DNA of 64,000 bases from an uncultured bacterium. Lineage in GTDB: Bacteria; Planctomycetota; Phycisphaerae; Phycisphaerales; UBA1924. The stretch lies in the NCBI GenBank assembly GCA_903834785.1, contig CAILKP010000026.1, forward strand, positions 62,001-126,000. Reading direction: 5' to 3'. This document shows, one piece after another, positions 35,864-44,798 of the stretch (position 1 is the first letter of the stretch; every line of letters begins with the position of its first letter). A program made the translations under genes and the position numbers. The notes under the pieces are model-generated. The model saw only the letters and a list, made by a program, of their open reading frames with translations. It made no database searches and had not been told where the DNA came from.

Positions 35864-36661
35864 TTACGCCGGCTTCGGCGCATCCGGCGCCACCAGCCGC
35901 AGCGTTGTGGCGTGAAAGCCCCGACCCTCGGCGCGGTACTTGCGCTCAAAGTTCGTGCCCACCAGTTCGCCCGCCTTCAGTGCCGCCGCCGATGGCTCGC
36001 CAGCCGCCACTTCGGCCCCGTCACCCTGCCCGCCCGGCACCGTCGGGCCCTCCGCCTCATCCGCCCCCCGCGGCGGCATCACCGGCTTGAACTCCTCGCG
36101 CGCAAACGGTCGCCCCGCACCGGTCCACCGATCGAAGTGCCGCTCCATCCACGCCCAGTAGTCATCATGGTCCGTCACAACCCGCAGCTCGCCCCCGGGC
36201 CGGATGATCCGCGTGCAGTCCGCCAGAAACCGGTCCTGAATCATCCGCCGCCGGTGGTGCTTGGTCTTCGGCCACGGATCAGCAAAGTACAGGTGCACCA
36301 CATCGCACACCCCGTCGGGCACGCGCCAGTGCACAAACTCCGCCGCATCCAGCCCCAGCATCCGCACGTTCCGCAGCTCCGCCCGGCGGATGCGATCTGC
36401 CGCGTAACGGTAAAACTCCATCGCGTACTCAATGCCCAGAAAGTTCGTCTCCCGCCGCCGCGCCGCCTCCTGCACCAGAAACGTCCCCTTGCCCGAGCCG
36501 ATCTCCAGCTCAAACGGCCGCGTTGGGTCGTCATACCACGCCCGCACATCCACGTGCGCGGCCTTCCGGTTGCTCAGCAAGTCATCCGGCAGCGGCGCCA
36601 GCGCGGGCGGCAGGGTGAAGCCCGGTTCCAGCTCGCGACCTCGTGAAAGTCCAAATGACAT
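35864..36661 (-). CDS. trmB: tRNA (guanine-N7)-methyltransferase
   Basis: 265 residues from ATG 36661. The SAM-binding motif is LEIGSGKGTFLVQEA; IEYAMEFYRYAADRI and LYFADPWPKTKHHRRRMIQDRFL are TrmB signatures, and TNFERKYRAEGRG closes the domain. It methylates G46 of tRNA. An insert of about 40 residues (PPRGADEAEGPTVPGGQGDGAEVAAGEPS) sits before the final motif. PIN-PhoH lies upstream on the same strand with a gap of about 130 bases. Confidence 0.93.
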   Translation of the reverse strand: MSFGLSRGRELEPGFTLPPALAPLPDDLLSNRKAAHVDVRAWYDDPTRPFELEIGSGKGTFLVQEAARRRETNFLGIEYAMEFYRYAADRIRRAELRNVRMLGLDAAEFVHWRVPDGVCDVVHLYFADPWPKTKHHRRRMIQDRFLADCTRIIRPGGELRVVTDHDDYWAWMERHFDRWTGAGRPFAREEFKPVMPPRGADEAEGPTVPGGQGDGAEVAAGEPSAAALKAGELVGTNFERKYRAEGRGFHATTLRLVAPDAPKPA

Positions 36662-36790
36662 GGCAGTCCTGCTGACGGTGCGTGTGCCAGCCGCCATACA
36701 CAGCAGCCAGAGCCGTCCAGTGTTGACAGCCCGTCCGCCCCGGTCAATCCGCTGGGACAAACCCGCCGCAAAATCAGCCGTTTCCGGGCC

Positions 36791-38500
36791 TTACAGCAGC
36801 GCCGCGGCCAGGCTCGCCAGCTCGCTCCGCTCGCTCTTGCCCAGTGTCACGTGGCCCACGATCCGCAGGCCCTTCATCTTCTCAATGGCATACGCCAGGC
36901 CGTTGCTCGACGCGTCCAGATACGGGTTATCGATCTGCCCGATGTCACCGGTCAGAATGATCTTGGTGCCCTCACCGATGCGCGAGACAATCGTCTTGAT
37001 CTCGTGCGGCGTCAGGTTCTGCGCCTCATCCACAATCATGAACTGATGCGGGATGGACCGCCCGCGGATGTACGTCAGCGGCTCAAGCACCAGCTTGCCG
37101 TCGTTGATCAGCTTCTGCATCCGCTGCTCGGCCGAGTGGCTGTCGGCGTGCTGGCTGTTGGCCCCGTGCCCCGTGCCAATCGTCGCGCCGCGCGTCGACA
37201 GCAGGTACGCCAGGTTGTCGAAAATCGGCATCATCCATGCCGCCAGCTTGTCGTCCTTCGTGCCCGGCAGGTAGCCGATGTCGCGTCCCATCGGCATGAT
37301 CGGCCGCGCCACCAGCAGCTTGTCGTACCGCTCCTCGCTGAAGACCTTGGCCATGCCCGCGGCGACCGCCATCAGCGTCTTGCCCGTGCCGGCCGAGCCC
37401 AGCAGCGTGATCATCCGGATCTCATCATCCAGCAGCAGGTCCAGCGCCATCGTCTGCTGCACGTTCCGCGCCATGATGCCAAACACCGGCTTCCGCGGCC
37501 CCGTGATCGGGATCAGGTGCTCGGTATCCGCCAGCCGCCGCGCCAGCCCCGTGTGCGACTCATCATCCGCATCACGCAGCACCACAAACTGGTTGGCGTA
37601 CAGCCCGCCGGCAGTCTCCGTCCCAGCTGCCGCCTGCCCGTTGCCCTGCGCCGCGGCACCCAAACCCGCCGCCTCCATCACCTCCGCCAGCGTCTCAATG
37701 GGCAGCATCCGGTCCCGGTACAACTGGTCAATCAGCCCGCCCTCGACATCCAGCGTGATAAAGCCGTTGTACAGCGAGCCGGCATCAACCTTCTGGTTCT
37801 CAAAGTCCTCGGTGGTAATGCCCAGCGCATCGGCCTTGATGCGGGCGTTAAGGTCCTTGGACACGAACACCACGTTCTTGCTGCCCTTCTGCAGCATGTG
37901 CCAGGCCACCGCGATGATCTTGTTGTCCGGCTTGTCCGCCGCCAGCACGCCCGGCCGGTCGTAGCTGCCGGGGTCAATGCGCACCGTCCCGGTCTTGTCC
38001 ATCCGCGTGGTGGGCTTCAGCCGCTCGGTAATGTCCGTCACGCCGCCCCAGGCCACACCATCAACCAGCCGCCCGACCTGCCGCAGAAAGTCCAGATGCC
38101 GGATGCACTCGCGCGCGTTCCGCCCGCGGTCGCCCGTGTCACGCTTGAACGTGTCGAGCTCCTCAATCACCACCAGCGGAATGATGACCTCGTGCTCCTG
38201 GAACACAAACAGCGCACCGGGATCGTGCAGCAGCACGTTGGTGTCCAGCACAAAGTGTCGTATCGCCCCCGCCGTGATCGTCCCGCCCTTGCCCTGCGCC
38301 TGCGGCTTCCGCCCGCCCCCGCTGCTATCAGTCGCACTCGCCGCGCCGGCCGCCTTGCTCTTGCCGCCACCACCGCTCCCCGAACTCGCCCCCGCCGCAC
38401 CCGCGCCTCCCGCCCCCGGCTCCTCAACCAGCGCCGGCCTGTGCTGGGCGGCGTGTGCCGAGGTGCGGTCCGAACCTTGCGAGCTTTTGTTGCTTGCCAT
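36791..38500 (-). CDS. PhoH family ATPase with N-terminal PIN domain
   Basis: 569 residues. A Gly/Ala/Ser-rich tail (1-75) precedes a PIN nuclease domain (about 80-215: FVLDTNVLLHDP, VVIEELD, ARECIRHLD, FVSKDLNARIKAD). The PhoH ATPase has GSAGTGKT at about 368-375 and MIVDEAQNL. Such PhoH2 proteins act as RNA helicase/nucleases. It stands between trmB and the DegT gene on the same strand. Confidence 0.92.
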   Translation of the reverse strand: MASNKSSQGSDRTSAHAAQHRPALVEEPGAGGAGAAGASSGSGGGGKSKAAGAASATDSSGGGRKPQAQGKGGTITAGAIRHFVLDTNVLLHDPGALFVFQEHEVIIPLVVIEELDTFKRDTGDRGRNARECIRHLDFLRQVGRLVDGVAWGGVTDITERLKPTTRMDKTGTVRIDPGSYDRPGVLAADKPDNKIIAVAWHMLQKGSKNVVFVSKDLNARIKADALGITTEDFENQKVDAGSLYNGFITLDVEGGLIDQLYRDRMLPIETLAEVMEAAGLGAAAQGNGQAAAGTETAGGLYANQFVVLRDADDESHTGLARRLADTEHLIPITGPRKPVFGIMARNVQQTMALDLLLDDEIRMITLLGSAGTGKTLMAVAAGMAKVFSEERYDKLLVARPIMPMGRDIGYLPGTKDDKLAAWMMPIFDNLAYLLSTRGATIGTGHGANSQHADSHSAEQRMQKLINDGKLVLEPLTYIRGRSIPHQFMIVDEAQNLTPHEIKTIVSRIGEGTKIILTGDIGQIDNPYLDASSNGLAYAIEKMKGLRIVGHVTLGKSERSELASLAAALL

Positions 38501-38687
38501 GGATGTATTGCGAAAGTGGGGGTGCCGAGCCGGAAAAGACTCGGGTCCTATCCCTTCATTATCGGTTCGAGATCGGTTCGGATCCCGATCTCGGGCGCAA
38601 ATCTGGTGTAAATCCTCGACCCACAGGGTGGCTGCCTGTCGGTTACCGCTTCGGACAACGCCCTCACCCCGCCCTCAAGGCTCTCCC

Positions 38688-39902
38688 TCACCCCCGGCTC
38701 AGGTTCTCCCGGCTCAGCATCAGCCCCAGCGTCTGGCTCACAAAGTCCACATCACGCTGCGTCATCGAGTTGTAGAACGGCACCGCGATCGTCCGCTGGC
38801 TCACCGACTCGGCAATCGGGAAGTCCCCCGGCTTGTAGCCGAACATCTGCCGGTAGAACGGCTGAAGGTGAATGCACGGGAAGTAGTCAGCGGCACCCAC
38901 CTCATGCCGCCGCAGGCCGGCGATGATCCTGTCGCGCTCCTCGCGGGTATAGCTCGTCGCCAGCCGCAGCACAAACACAAACCACGACATCGTCGCATCG
39001 CTGCGGATCGTCGGCAGCATCAGGTCCGGGCTGTCCATGAGCTTGTTCATGTACATCCGGGCCACCGCCTGCCGCTTGGCCACGATCTCGTCAAGCCGCT
39101 TCATCTGCCCCACACCAATGGCCGCGTGAATCTCGCTGAGCCGGTAGTTGTACCCCAGCCGCTCGTGCAGCAGCCACGAACCGGTCGACAGCGTCGGCGG
39201 CGGCGCATCCAGCCCGCCCACGGATGCCGGCGAACTCGGCCCGCTCACAAGCCCGCCCGGCACCGGGCGGCCCTGGCTCCGCAAGCTGCGGCACATGTCC
39301 GCCAGCCGCCGGTCACTCGTCACGATCATCCCGCCCTCACCCGTGGTGATCTGCTTGTTGGGATAAAACCCGAAAACGCCCACCCGCCCGAAGCTCCCGC
39401 ACGGCCGCCCCTTCAGCGTGCAGCCCAGGGCCTCGCAGCAGTCCTCAATCATCGGCATCTCATGCCGCGCGGCAATCTGCTCGTACACGTCCATGTACTC
39501 GGGGTTGCCGAACGTCTCGACCGCCAGAATCGCCTTCGTCCGCGGCGTAATCGCCGCCTCAATCCGATCCGGATCCATATTCAGCGACCGCGGGCAGATG
39601 TCCACAAACACCGGCTTGGCACCGACATACAGAATCGCATTCGACGAGGCAATAAACGAGAACGGCGTCGTAATCACCTCATCACCCGGCCCGATGCCCA
39701 GCGCCAGCAGCGCCATGTGCAGCCCGGCGGTGCCCGACGAGCACGCGATGGCGTGGTCCCGCTCCGTCCGCGCCGCCACCAGATGCTCAAACTGCTCCTG
39801 CACCGGCCCGATCGACAGCCGGTCGCTCATCATCGTCTGCACAACCGCATCAATCTCCAGCTGGGTGATGTCGGGCTTGGATAGCGGTATCTCGTGGCTC
39901 AT
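38688..39902 (-). CDS. DegT/DnrJ/EryC1 PLP-dependent aminotransferase
   Basis: 404 residues from ATG 39902. PLSKPDITQLEIDAV, ACSSGTAGLHMALLALGIGPGDEVITTPFSFIASSNAILY, VFVDI, VETFGNP, IEDCCEALG and the PLP lysine in YPNKQITTGEGG are all typical. It probably transaminates nucleotide-4-keto-sugars for surface glycans. An insert of about 30 residues (GLVSGPSSPASVGGLDAPPPT) precedes GYNYRLSEIHAAIG. It may cooperate with the glycosyltransferases at 26-31 kb. Confidence 0.92.
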   Translation of the reverse strand: MSHEIPLSKPDITQLEIDAVVQTMMSDRLSIGPVQEQFEHLVAARTERDHAIACSSGTAGLHMALLALGIGPGDEVITTPFSFIASSNAILYVGAKPVFVDICPRSLNMDPDRIEAAITPRTKAILAVETFGNPEYMDVYEQIAARHEMPMIEDCCEALGCTLKGRPCGSFGRVGVFGFYPNKQITTGEGGMIVTSDRRLADMCRSLRSQGRPVPGGLVSGPSSPASVGGLDAPPPTLSTGSWLLHERLGYNYRLSEIHAAIGVGQMKRLDEIVAKRQAVARMYMNKLMDSPDLMLPTIRSDATMSWFVFVLRLATSYTREERDRIIAGLRRHEVGAADYFPCIHLQPFYRQMFGYKPGDFPIAESVSQRTIAVPFYNSMTQRDVDFVSQTLGLMLSRENLSRG

Positions 39903-40120
39903 GAGCTTCGGTGTCCTTGCGTCATCCGGGCGTGCAGGCGCGTTCCTGACCGCAGAGGATATCGGACGAACCACCCGCCCGTCTGCCTGGTGGAAATGCC
40001 CCATGCACGACGTCCCCCGTGCCAGCAACGCGGCGGCAGAACCCAGGCCCCCACCCGCGATCAGATTCAATCCGTCACGGTTGTCATGTTGTTCGTCGGC
40101 TCATCTGCTCGGTCCGGATT
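39903..40120. other. Intergenic region upstream of the aminotransferase gene
   Basis: No gene or clear promoter is seen. It is part of a 590-base gap whose right side is filled with repeats. Confidence 0.4.
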
Positions 40121-40197
40121 TCGGCCCCAGCGGGGCCGCGGGATGTAGCCATGGGTGAAGCGAGCGAGTCTTCGAGCGAGCGCAACCCGTGGTCTGC
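40121..40197. repeat. Inverted-repeat element around ATGTAGCCATGGGT
   Basis: GGCCCCAGCGGGGCC palindrome, then GGATGTAGCCATGGGT, a GAGCGAG-rich spacer, and CGCAACCCGTGG. The outer arms CCATGGGT and AACCCGTGG pair with one mismatch. It resembles dispersed non-coding elements I know from planctomycete-group genomes. Only one copy is here. Confidence 0.45.
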
Positions 40198-40204
40198 GAC
40201 GTTC

Positions 40205-40490
40205 CTTCTCGCCTTTCCGCCCCCGCGGGGCGGAGGAGTGGTGGAGTGTCAGCTCCACACCGCCCGCATACGGCCGCCTCCCGTGCGTGCGTCACACACT
40301 GCCCCGCCCTCATCCTGTCAATCCCTCTTGCTCTCCCTTCTTCCTCCGGTCCTCCGGTCCTCTGCGTGAGCCCCTTCTTCCTCTTCTCCCCCTCCGCTTT
40401 CCTCCGCGTTCCTTGCCTTTCCCGCTCCGCGCTCTCTGCGTTCATCTCTCCCGCCTTTTCCTCGCGACTCGCCCCTCGCGACTCCCTCCC
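40205..40490. repeat. Composite pyrimidine-rich array
   Basis: Contains a CCGCCCCCGCGGGGCGG palindrome, a CATCCTGTCAATCC module (40311), a TTCCTCCGG..CTCTGCGTGAGCC module (40341-40372), then the TCCGCGTTCCTTGCCTTTC and GCGTTCATCTCTCC modules and GCGACTCGCC units, in the order seen in other arrays. Confidence 0.7.
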
Positions 40491-40492
40491 CC

Positions 40493-41071
40493 TCACCCCA
40501 TCCGCCCCTGCAGCGCCCGATACTGCCCCTCGATCCGCCCCTTCGCCGGCTCGGCCAGCCCCGGCAGGTTGATCTCCACATTCCGCCCCGCGCACCACGC
40601 CGCGGCAGCGGCCAGCTTCTCAGCAATATCCAGGTCGCTCACCAGGTGCGCGTTGCTCTTGCCCCGCAGCTTCGCGCACAAATGCGTCAGCTCCACGCAC
40701 ACCGCCATGGCCGACAGCGGCACCGTCGCGGCCGTCTCCCCCGCCGCGGCAAGCTCAGCCCGCCCCGGGTCACCCTCCGGCAGCTTCATCAGCGCGTTCA
40801 GTCTCGCATACGCCCGCGCATCCTCATCGCCCAGCTCCAGCAGCATCTCCCGCGTCCGCGCCAGCTCCCGCTGCGCCCCCGCCAGCATCTCCTGGTGCTC
40901 CGCCAGATTCTTCTTGCCCAGCGAGTATGCCACCACCATCTCCGCCTGCGCCGCGGCAAGCGCCCCGGTCACACACGCTGTCGCCCCACCCCCCGGCGTC
41001 GGCGTCTTGGCCGCCAGCGCCGCCAAAAACCCGCTCACCGTCTGCTCACCAGTTGCTCCAAAGTCTGCCAT
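40493..41071 (-). CDS. Cyclodeaminase/cyclohydrolase (FTCD C-terminal-like)
   Basis: 192 residues. SGFLAALAAKTPTPGGGATACVTGALAAAQAEMVVAYSLGKK is the hallmark start of formimidoyl-THF cyclodeaminase/methenyl-THF cyclohydrolase domains; later SNAHLVSDLDIAEKLAAAAAWCA is also conserved. It should act in folate one-carbon metabolism. It is a stand-alone domain, without the formiminotransferase half. ATG 41071 directly precedes the conserved region. Confidence 0.88.
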   Translation of the reverse strand: MADFGATGEQTVSGFLAALAAKTPTPGGGATACVTGALAAAQAEMVVAYSLGKKNLAEHQEMLAGAQRELARTREMLLELGDEDARAYARLNALMKLPEGDPGRAELAAAGETAATVPLSAMAVCVELTHLCAKLRGKSNAHLVSDLDIAEKLAAAAAWCAGRNVEINLPGLAEPAKGRIEGQYRALQGRMG

Positions 41072-41114
41072 GCCGCAGGATACCCGCCACCCACCACCCA
41101 CCCCCAACGCCCCA

Positions 41115-41225
41115 GCCCTTCCCCGCCCATCCACGTCCCTCCTCTTCTTCCCCCGCCTTTCTCCGGTCCTCTGGTGCTCTGCGTGAGCCTGCCTTCCCCG
41201 CCTTTCCTTCGCCCCCGTCTAAGGA
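41115..41225. repeat. Composite pyrimidine-rich array
   Basis: Contains a full CTTTCTCCGG..CTGGTGCTCTGCGTGAGCC module (41157-41189) followed by CGCCTTTCC. Lies between divergent genes. Confidence 0.6.
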
Positions 41226-41365
41226 GCATCCCCTAAATCGGGTGTTCTCCCATTGCCTCCCCCTCCGCATCCCCGCATCCGCGGTTCCCAACAGTCCGAT
41301 GCACTCTCTGTAAAGCCCCGGTGTTCCGCAGCAACTTTCTCACCGCCCACCACGTACAACCTGCC

Positions 41366-42721
41366 ATGCCTACAGCGATGATCCGTTCCATCAGCCGGCT
41401 CCTCCCGGTCGCCGCCCTTGGCTCCTGCGCGGCCTCGCTCCGCGCCGGCCTCGCCGCCGCGGCACCCGCCCTCCGCATCTTCATCCTCGCCGCGGCACTG
41501 CTCTTTGCCTCCGCCCCCGCCTTCGCCCAGCCCATCAGCGATCAGGAGAAGAAGGACATCCTCAAGCGGGCCGAGGCTGTGGTCAAGAGCCGGGCCTACG
41601 CCTCCACCGCCGATTTCGACAAGTTCCCCGAAATGCTCACCAAGTACAAGGAGCAGATCGACCGGGCCGACACCGTCCCCAGCTTCACCCGCGTGCTCAA
41701 CCGGCTCATGAACGAGTACGGCATCTCCCACTTTGACCTCATGACCCCCGCCATGGCGGAGAACCGCCGCCAGGACAAGAAAGTCGGCATCGGCATCAAG
41801 CACTCCGGCCGCGGCGAGCCCTTCACCGACGGCCTGCTGATCGACCAGATCATCGAAGGCGGCCCGGCCGAGCGTGCCGGCATCAAGGACGGTGACCGCA
41901 TCACCGAGGTCGACGGTGCGGCACTCGAATCCGCCGAACAGCTTAAGGGTGCCGAGGATTCCAAGATCACCCTGACCATCCGCCGCGCCGAGGGTGGCAA
42001 GGTCGACAAGGTCGAAGTCACCCGCGGCTACTTCCGCACGCGCGACCCCGAGTCGTTCGTCCGCCTGGCCGACGATGCCGTGCTGATCAAGATCCCCAGC
42101 TTTGACAGCTCCTACGACCGCCGCCGCGTCGAGTCCTTCTTCAAGCAGGCCGCCGAGGCCAAGTTCCTCATCATCGACCTCCGCTTCAACGGCGGCGGCG
42201 CAACCACCAACCTCCAGCACTTCCTGGGCATGATCCTGCCCAAGGGCACCGAGTTCGGCACCTCCGTCGACCGCGAAACCGCCGACAAGTACAAGGAAGA
42301 AACCGGCAAGGACCCCGCCGATGTCGTGGCCGTGGCAACCTGGTCACGCGACAAATGGAAGATCCGCCGCAACGCCGTCGAGCCCTTCCACGGCAAGATC
42401 GCCGTCCTCATCAACGCGGCCTCCGCCTCCGCTTCGGAGATCACCGCCGCCGCACTCAAGGAACTCCACACGCCCCCGGCCCTGCTGGCCGGCTCCCGCA
42501 CCGCCGGCGCGGTGCTGGTGGCCAACGACGTCTCCCTGCCCGACGGCTTCCGCATGATGGTCCCCATCAGCGAATACGTCACCATCAAGGGCCGCCGCCT
42601 TGAAGGCAACCCCCTCGAGCCCGACCTCCGCATCAGCGTCCGCGAAGCCCTCAGCCAGCCCCGCAAGCTCGACGCCGACGAACTCGTCAAAAAGGCCCTC
42701 GCCGAACTCCGCAGCAACTGA
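41366..42721 (+). CDS. S41-family protease-like protein with PDZ domain
   Basis: 451 residues from ATG 41366 (ATG 41378 is also possible). A long signal sequence ends at ASAPAFAQ. A PDZ domain (about 145-220) contains VGIGIKHSGRGEPFTDGLLIDQIIEGGPAERAGIKDGDRITEVDG. The S41 fold follows, with FLIIDLRFNGGGATTNLQHFLGMIL and the putative nucleophile Ser in NAASASASEITAAAL, then SRTAGA. A Lys base of the C-terminal-processing type is not obvious. It is exported to the periplasm, possibly for protein quality control. Confidence 0.85.
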   Translation: MPTAMIRSISRLLPVAALGSCAASLRAGLAAAAPALRIFILAAALLFASAPAFAQPISDQEKKDILKRAEAVVKSRAYASTADFDKFPEMLTKYKEQIDRADTVPSFTRVLNRLMNEYGISHFDLMTPAMAENRRQDKKVGIGIKHSGRGEPFTDGLLIDQIIEGGPAERAGIKDGDRITEVDGAALESAEQLKGAEDSKITLTIRRAEGGKVDKVEVTRGYFRTRDPESFVRLADDAVLIKIPSFDSSYDRRRVESFFKQAAEAKFLIIDLRFNGGGATTNLQHFLGMILPKGTEFGTSVDRETADKYKEETGKDPADVVAVATWSRDKWKIRRNAVEPFHGKIAVLINAASASASEITAAALKELHTPPALLAGSRTAGAVLVANDVSLPDGFRMMVPISEYVTIKGRRLEGNPLEPDLRISVREALSQPRKLDADELVKKALAELRSN

Positions 42722-42764
42722 GTCGCCGCGCAGCGCGGTGCAATCCCTGCCAACCCGCCGCATC

Positions 42765-42806
42765 CCGTGCCACAACCCCTCGTCGCTCTGGACGAGGGGT
42801 TGTGTG
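42765..42806. repeat. REP-like hairpin, family CCACAACC, copy 3
   Basis: CCACAACCCCTCGTC-GCTCTG-GACGAGGGGTTGTG is a perfect 15-bp stem, 44 bases beyond the S41 gene stop, so it may also terminate that transcript. Confidence 0.8.
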
Positions 42807-42907
42807 CCTTGCCGTGCAACCTTCCCCGCCGCGCCTCGCCGCACCACGGCGCAGCTTCATCGCATCCAATCACCTACGCTGCGACTACCGAACCAAAGGA
42901 GGTTGCC

Positions 42908-43411
42908 ATGGCTTGCCGCGGCGTTCTGTTCGCACTTGAGAAAGCCGATATCGACACACTCCGCGACTTTGAGAGTGACGACGAGCGCATCGATCACGTC
43001 ATCGATGAGATCGAGGAACGGGAACCCGGCGACGACGCTGGTTGGGCCGCCGGAACCGACAAAGCCTGGGATGCGATCCACCGCTGCTTCAACAACGGGA
43101 CGCTCAAACGTGGCTCCGGTGACTACCCGTTCAATCACATCATCCTCGAGGGTGAGTACTTGGTCGACAACGATGAGTACATCATCAGCCTCAAAACGCC
43201 CGAGCAGGTCAGCGACATCGCCGCACGCATCGGCGAGATCACCGAGGATGAGCTCAAGCGTCGCTACCGGATGATCGATCCGGAGCAGTACGGCATGCCG
43301 CTGTCCGATGACGACGAGGGTTATACGTGGGACTGGTTCTGCGGCATCGTTGACTTCTACCGCCGCGCCGCGGAGGCCGGCCGCTGGGTCATCTTCACTG
43401 TCGATCAGTAG
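42908..43411 (+). CDS. DUF1877 (YfbM-like) protein
   Basis: 167 residues, acidic. The N-terminus MACRGVLFALEKADIDTL, the WDAIHRCFNNG segment and the C-terminal YTWDWFCGIVDFYRRAAEAGRWVIFTVDQ match DUF1877, whose role is unknown. The start is fixed by a strong Shine-Dalgarno AAAGGAGG 5 bases upstream of ATG 42908. Confidence 0.85.
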   Translation: MACRGVLFALEKADIDTLRDFESDDERIDHVIDEIEEREPGDDAGWAAGTDKAWDAIHRCFNNGTLKRGSGDYPFNHIILEGEYLVDNDEYIISLKTPEQVSDIAARIGEITEDELKRRYRMIDPEQYGMPLSDDDEGYTWDWFCGIVDFYRRAAEAGRWVIFTVDQ

Positions 43412-43785
43412 GAACCGGAGGCGGACGTCTGGCCCCGCTCCCCGTCATGTTGGGCCTGACCCGCCCGAAGTTCCCGGGGCAGCTGCTACCTTCCGTACCT
43501 GCCGGTAACCGTCGCCTCCGCCACCTCCAGGCTCGCTCCCCCCGCATCGCCCACCCTTCCTCCCCGTGCCACAATCCACTCGTCGCTTTGGACGAGGGGT
43601 TGTGCGCCTTTTGCGTGTTGCCCGCCGCGTACCGGTAAAGGTCAAACCCCGCTTTGTGTGACCATCGGCCCGCTGGTGGAGTTGGTTGCTCGAAGAGGTG
43701 TCTCACCCCGGTGCTGGGCAGTGCGACACCTGATACTGTCGACCGTGATTGCCGCCGGTCGACAGATGTGCGAAGGAGAATCAGT
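43412..43785. other. Intergenic region before the duplicated gene start
   Basis: Holds REP-like hairpin copy 4 and otherwise no supported gene. From about 43700 rightward, composition shifts to a lower GC content. Confidence 0.4.
43564..43607. repeat. REP-like hairpin, family CCACAACC, copy 4
   Basis: CCACAATCCACTCGTC-GCTTTG-GACGAGGGGTTGTG. The outer arms now carry mismatches (ATCCACT against AGGGGTT), while the inner stem is kept. Confidence 0.75.
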
Positions 43786-43989
43786 GTGGGTGCTAAAAGC
43801 AGTCAGGCAGTTGCGTACCCGACGTCACCGATACCTCCCAAACCCGCGTCACCGCGAGCGGACCCCGTTGGCCGAGCAAACGCGCAGGCCATGTCCGCTG
43901 CACGCTTGACGCCTTCTACTCTCAAAGTTATTTGGCAGCCAACGCTCGACATGTGTGTCAAGGAGAACCAGTGTGGGTGCAAGAAGTAG
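43786..43989 (+). pseudogene. Degenerate duplicate of the following gene's 5' end
   Basis: From GTG 43786 a 67-codon frame begins VGAKSSQAVAYPTSP. The sequence from about 43760 to 43820 (AAGGAGAATCAGTGTGGGTG and onward) is an imperfect copy of 43945-44005, which includes the ribosome-binding site and first codons of the next gene. After the shared codons the frame diverges and ends inside the second copy. It looks like the truncated remnant of a tandem duplication. Confidence 0.5.
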
Positions 43990-44647
43990 TCAGGCAGTTG
44001 CGTATCACATCTCCTGTGTCGGTGATCGACCGGATCCACCGGCGATCGTTCCACTCCACAGAGAGTTTTTTCATGGCACACGAGTCGATGGTGAGACATC
44101 GGAGAGCGTTCAAATTGTCAAGAATATTCATGTCACACCAATCGTTTCAATTGTTGACAGCCTGCTCGTCGTGTCGGCGGAATGTCTAGCTGAGTTACGC
44201 AAAGTATCGAATGTTCGCTCGAAAGCAACGGTTGTCGAAAGTACGTATCTATACCCATTCGCAGCGGGAGATAAATCGTTTCTCGAAGATAGTGCCTATA
44301 GCTTTAAAATTAAGTCTTATCAGCGGATCGCCATGCGGTTCTACAAGAAATACGTGTGCAATACTTCGTATCCGCACACTATTGTAGCTCTCGACGTTCC
44401 ATTTTCGCGCGAAGGGGTACCAGATAGTGTGCAAGTTCGGATTCCTGATCTTCCAGGCGAAGGTGGAGTTGGTTGGGAGTTGGAGCTCTCCCTAGCCGAT
44501 GTTCGGACTCATGGAATCGTCAGCGCGTTTGGTTTCGTCGTCTCTCCGGAGGTCTGGAGCATCATCGGAAAGCACCTGCAGTTTCCGTACTTCATCGTCC
44601 ACCAGATCGATCAGAAAGGACACGCCAAGCGGGTCCCGCTCAAGTAA
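43973..44647 (+). CDS. Hypothetical accessory protein, possible immunity protein
   Basis: 224 residues from GTG 43973, which has AAGGAG 7 bases upstream; GTG 43955 is an alternative. No signal peptide or membrane segment. Features such as VDSLLVVSAECLAELRKVSNV near residues 65-85 and WSIIGKHLQFPYFIVHQID near the end recall immunity proteins of polymorphic toxin systems, but I cannot assign a family. Base composition is lower in GC than in neighbours, suggesting transfer. A partial copy of its 5' region lies directly upstream. Confidence 0.55.
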   Translation: MGARSSQAVAYHISCVGDRPDPPAIVPLHREFFHGTRVDGETSESVQIVKNIHVTPIVSIVDSLLVVSAECLAELRKVSNVRSKATVVESTYLYPFAAGDKSFLEDSAYSFKIKSYQRIAMRFYKKYVCNTSYPHTIVALDVPFSREGVPDSVQVRIPDLPGEGGVGWELELSLADVRTHGIVSAFGFVVSPEVWSIIGKHLQFPYFIVHQIDQKGHAKRVPLK

Positions 44648-44798
44648 AAGGCACAATCCCACCGTGTCTCTCTCACCCTTCTGTGCCAACCTTTCCCCAA
44701 GGTTCCTATTGCCCGTCGTCTTGCCTTGCTCTCAACGCTGACGGCTCTTGTGTGTCTCGCCCGGGCAACCTCACCCCACGTCACGGCCGGAGCCCGCG

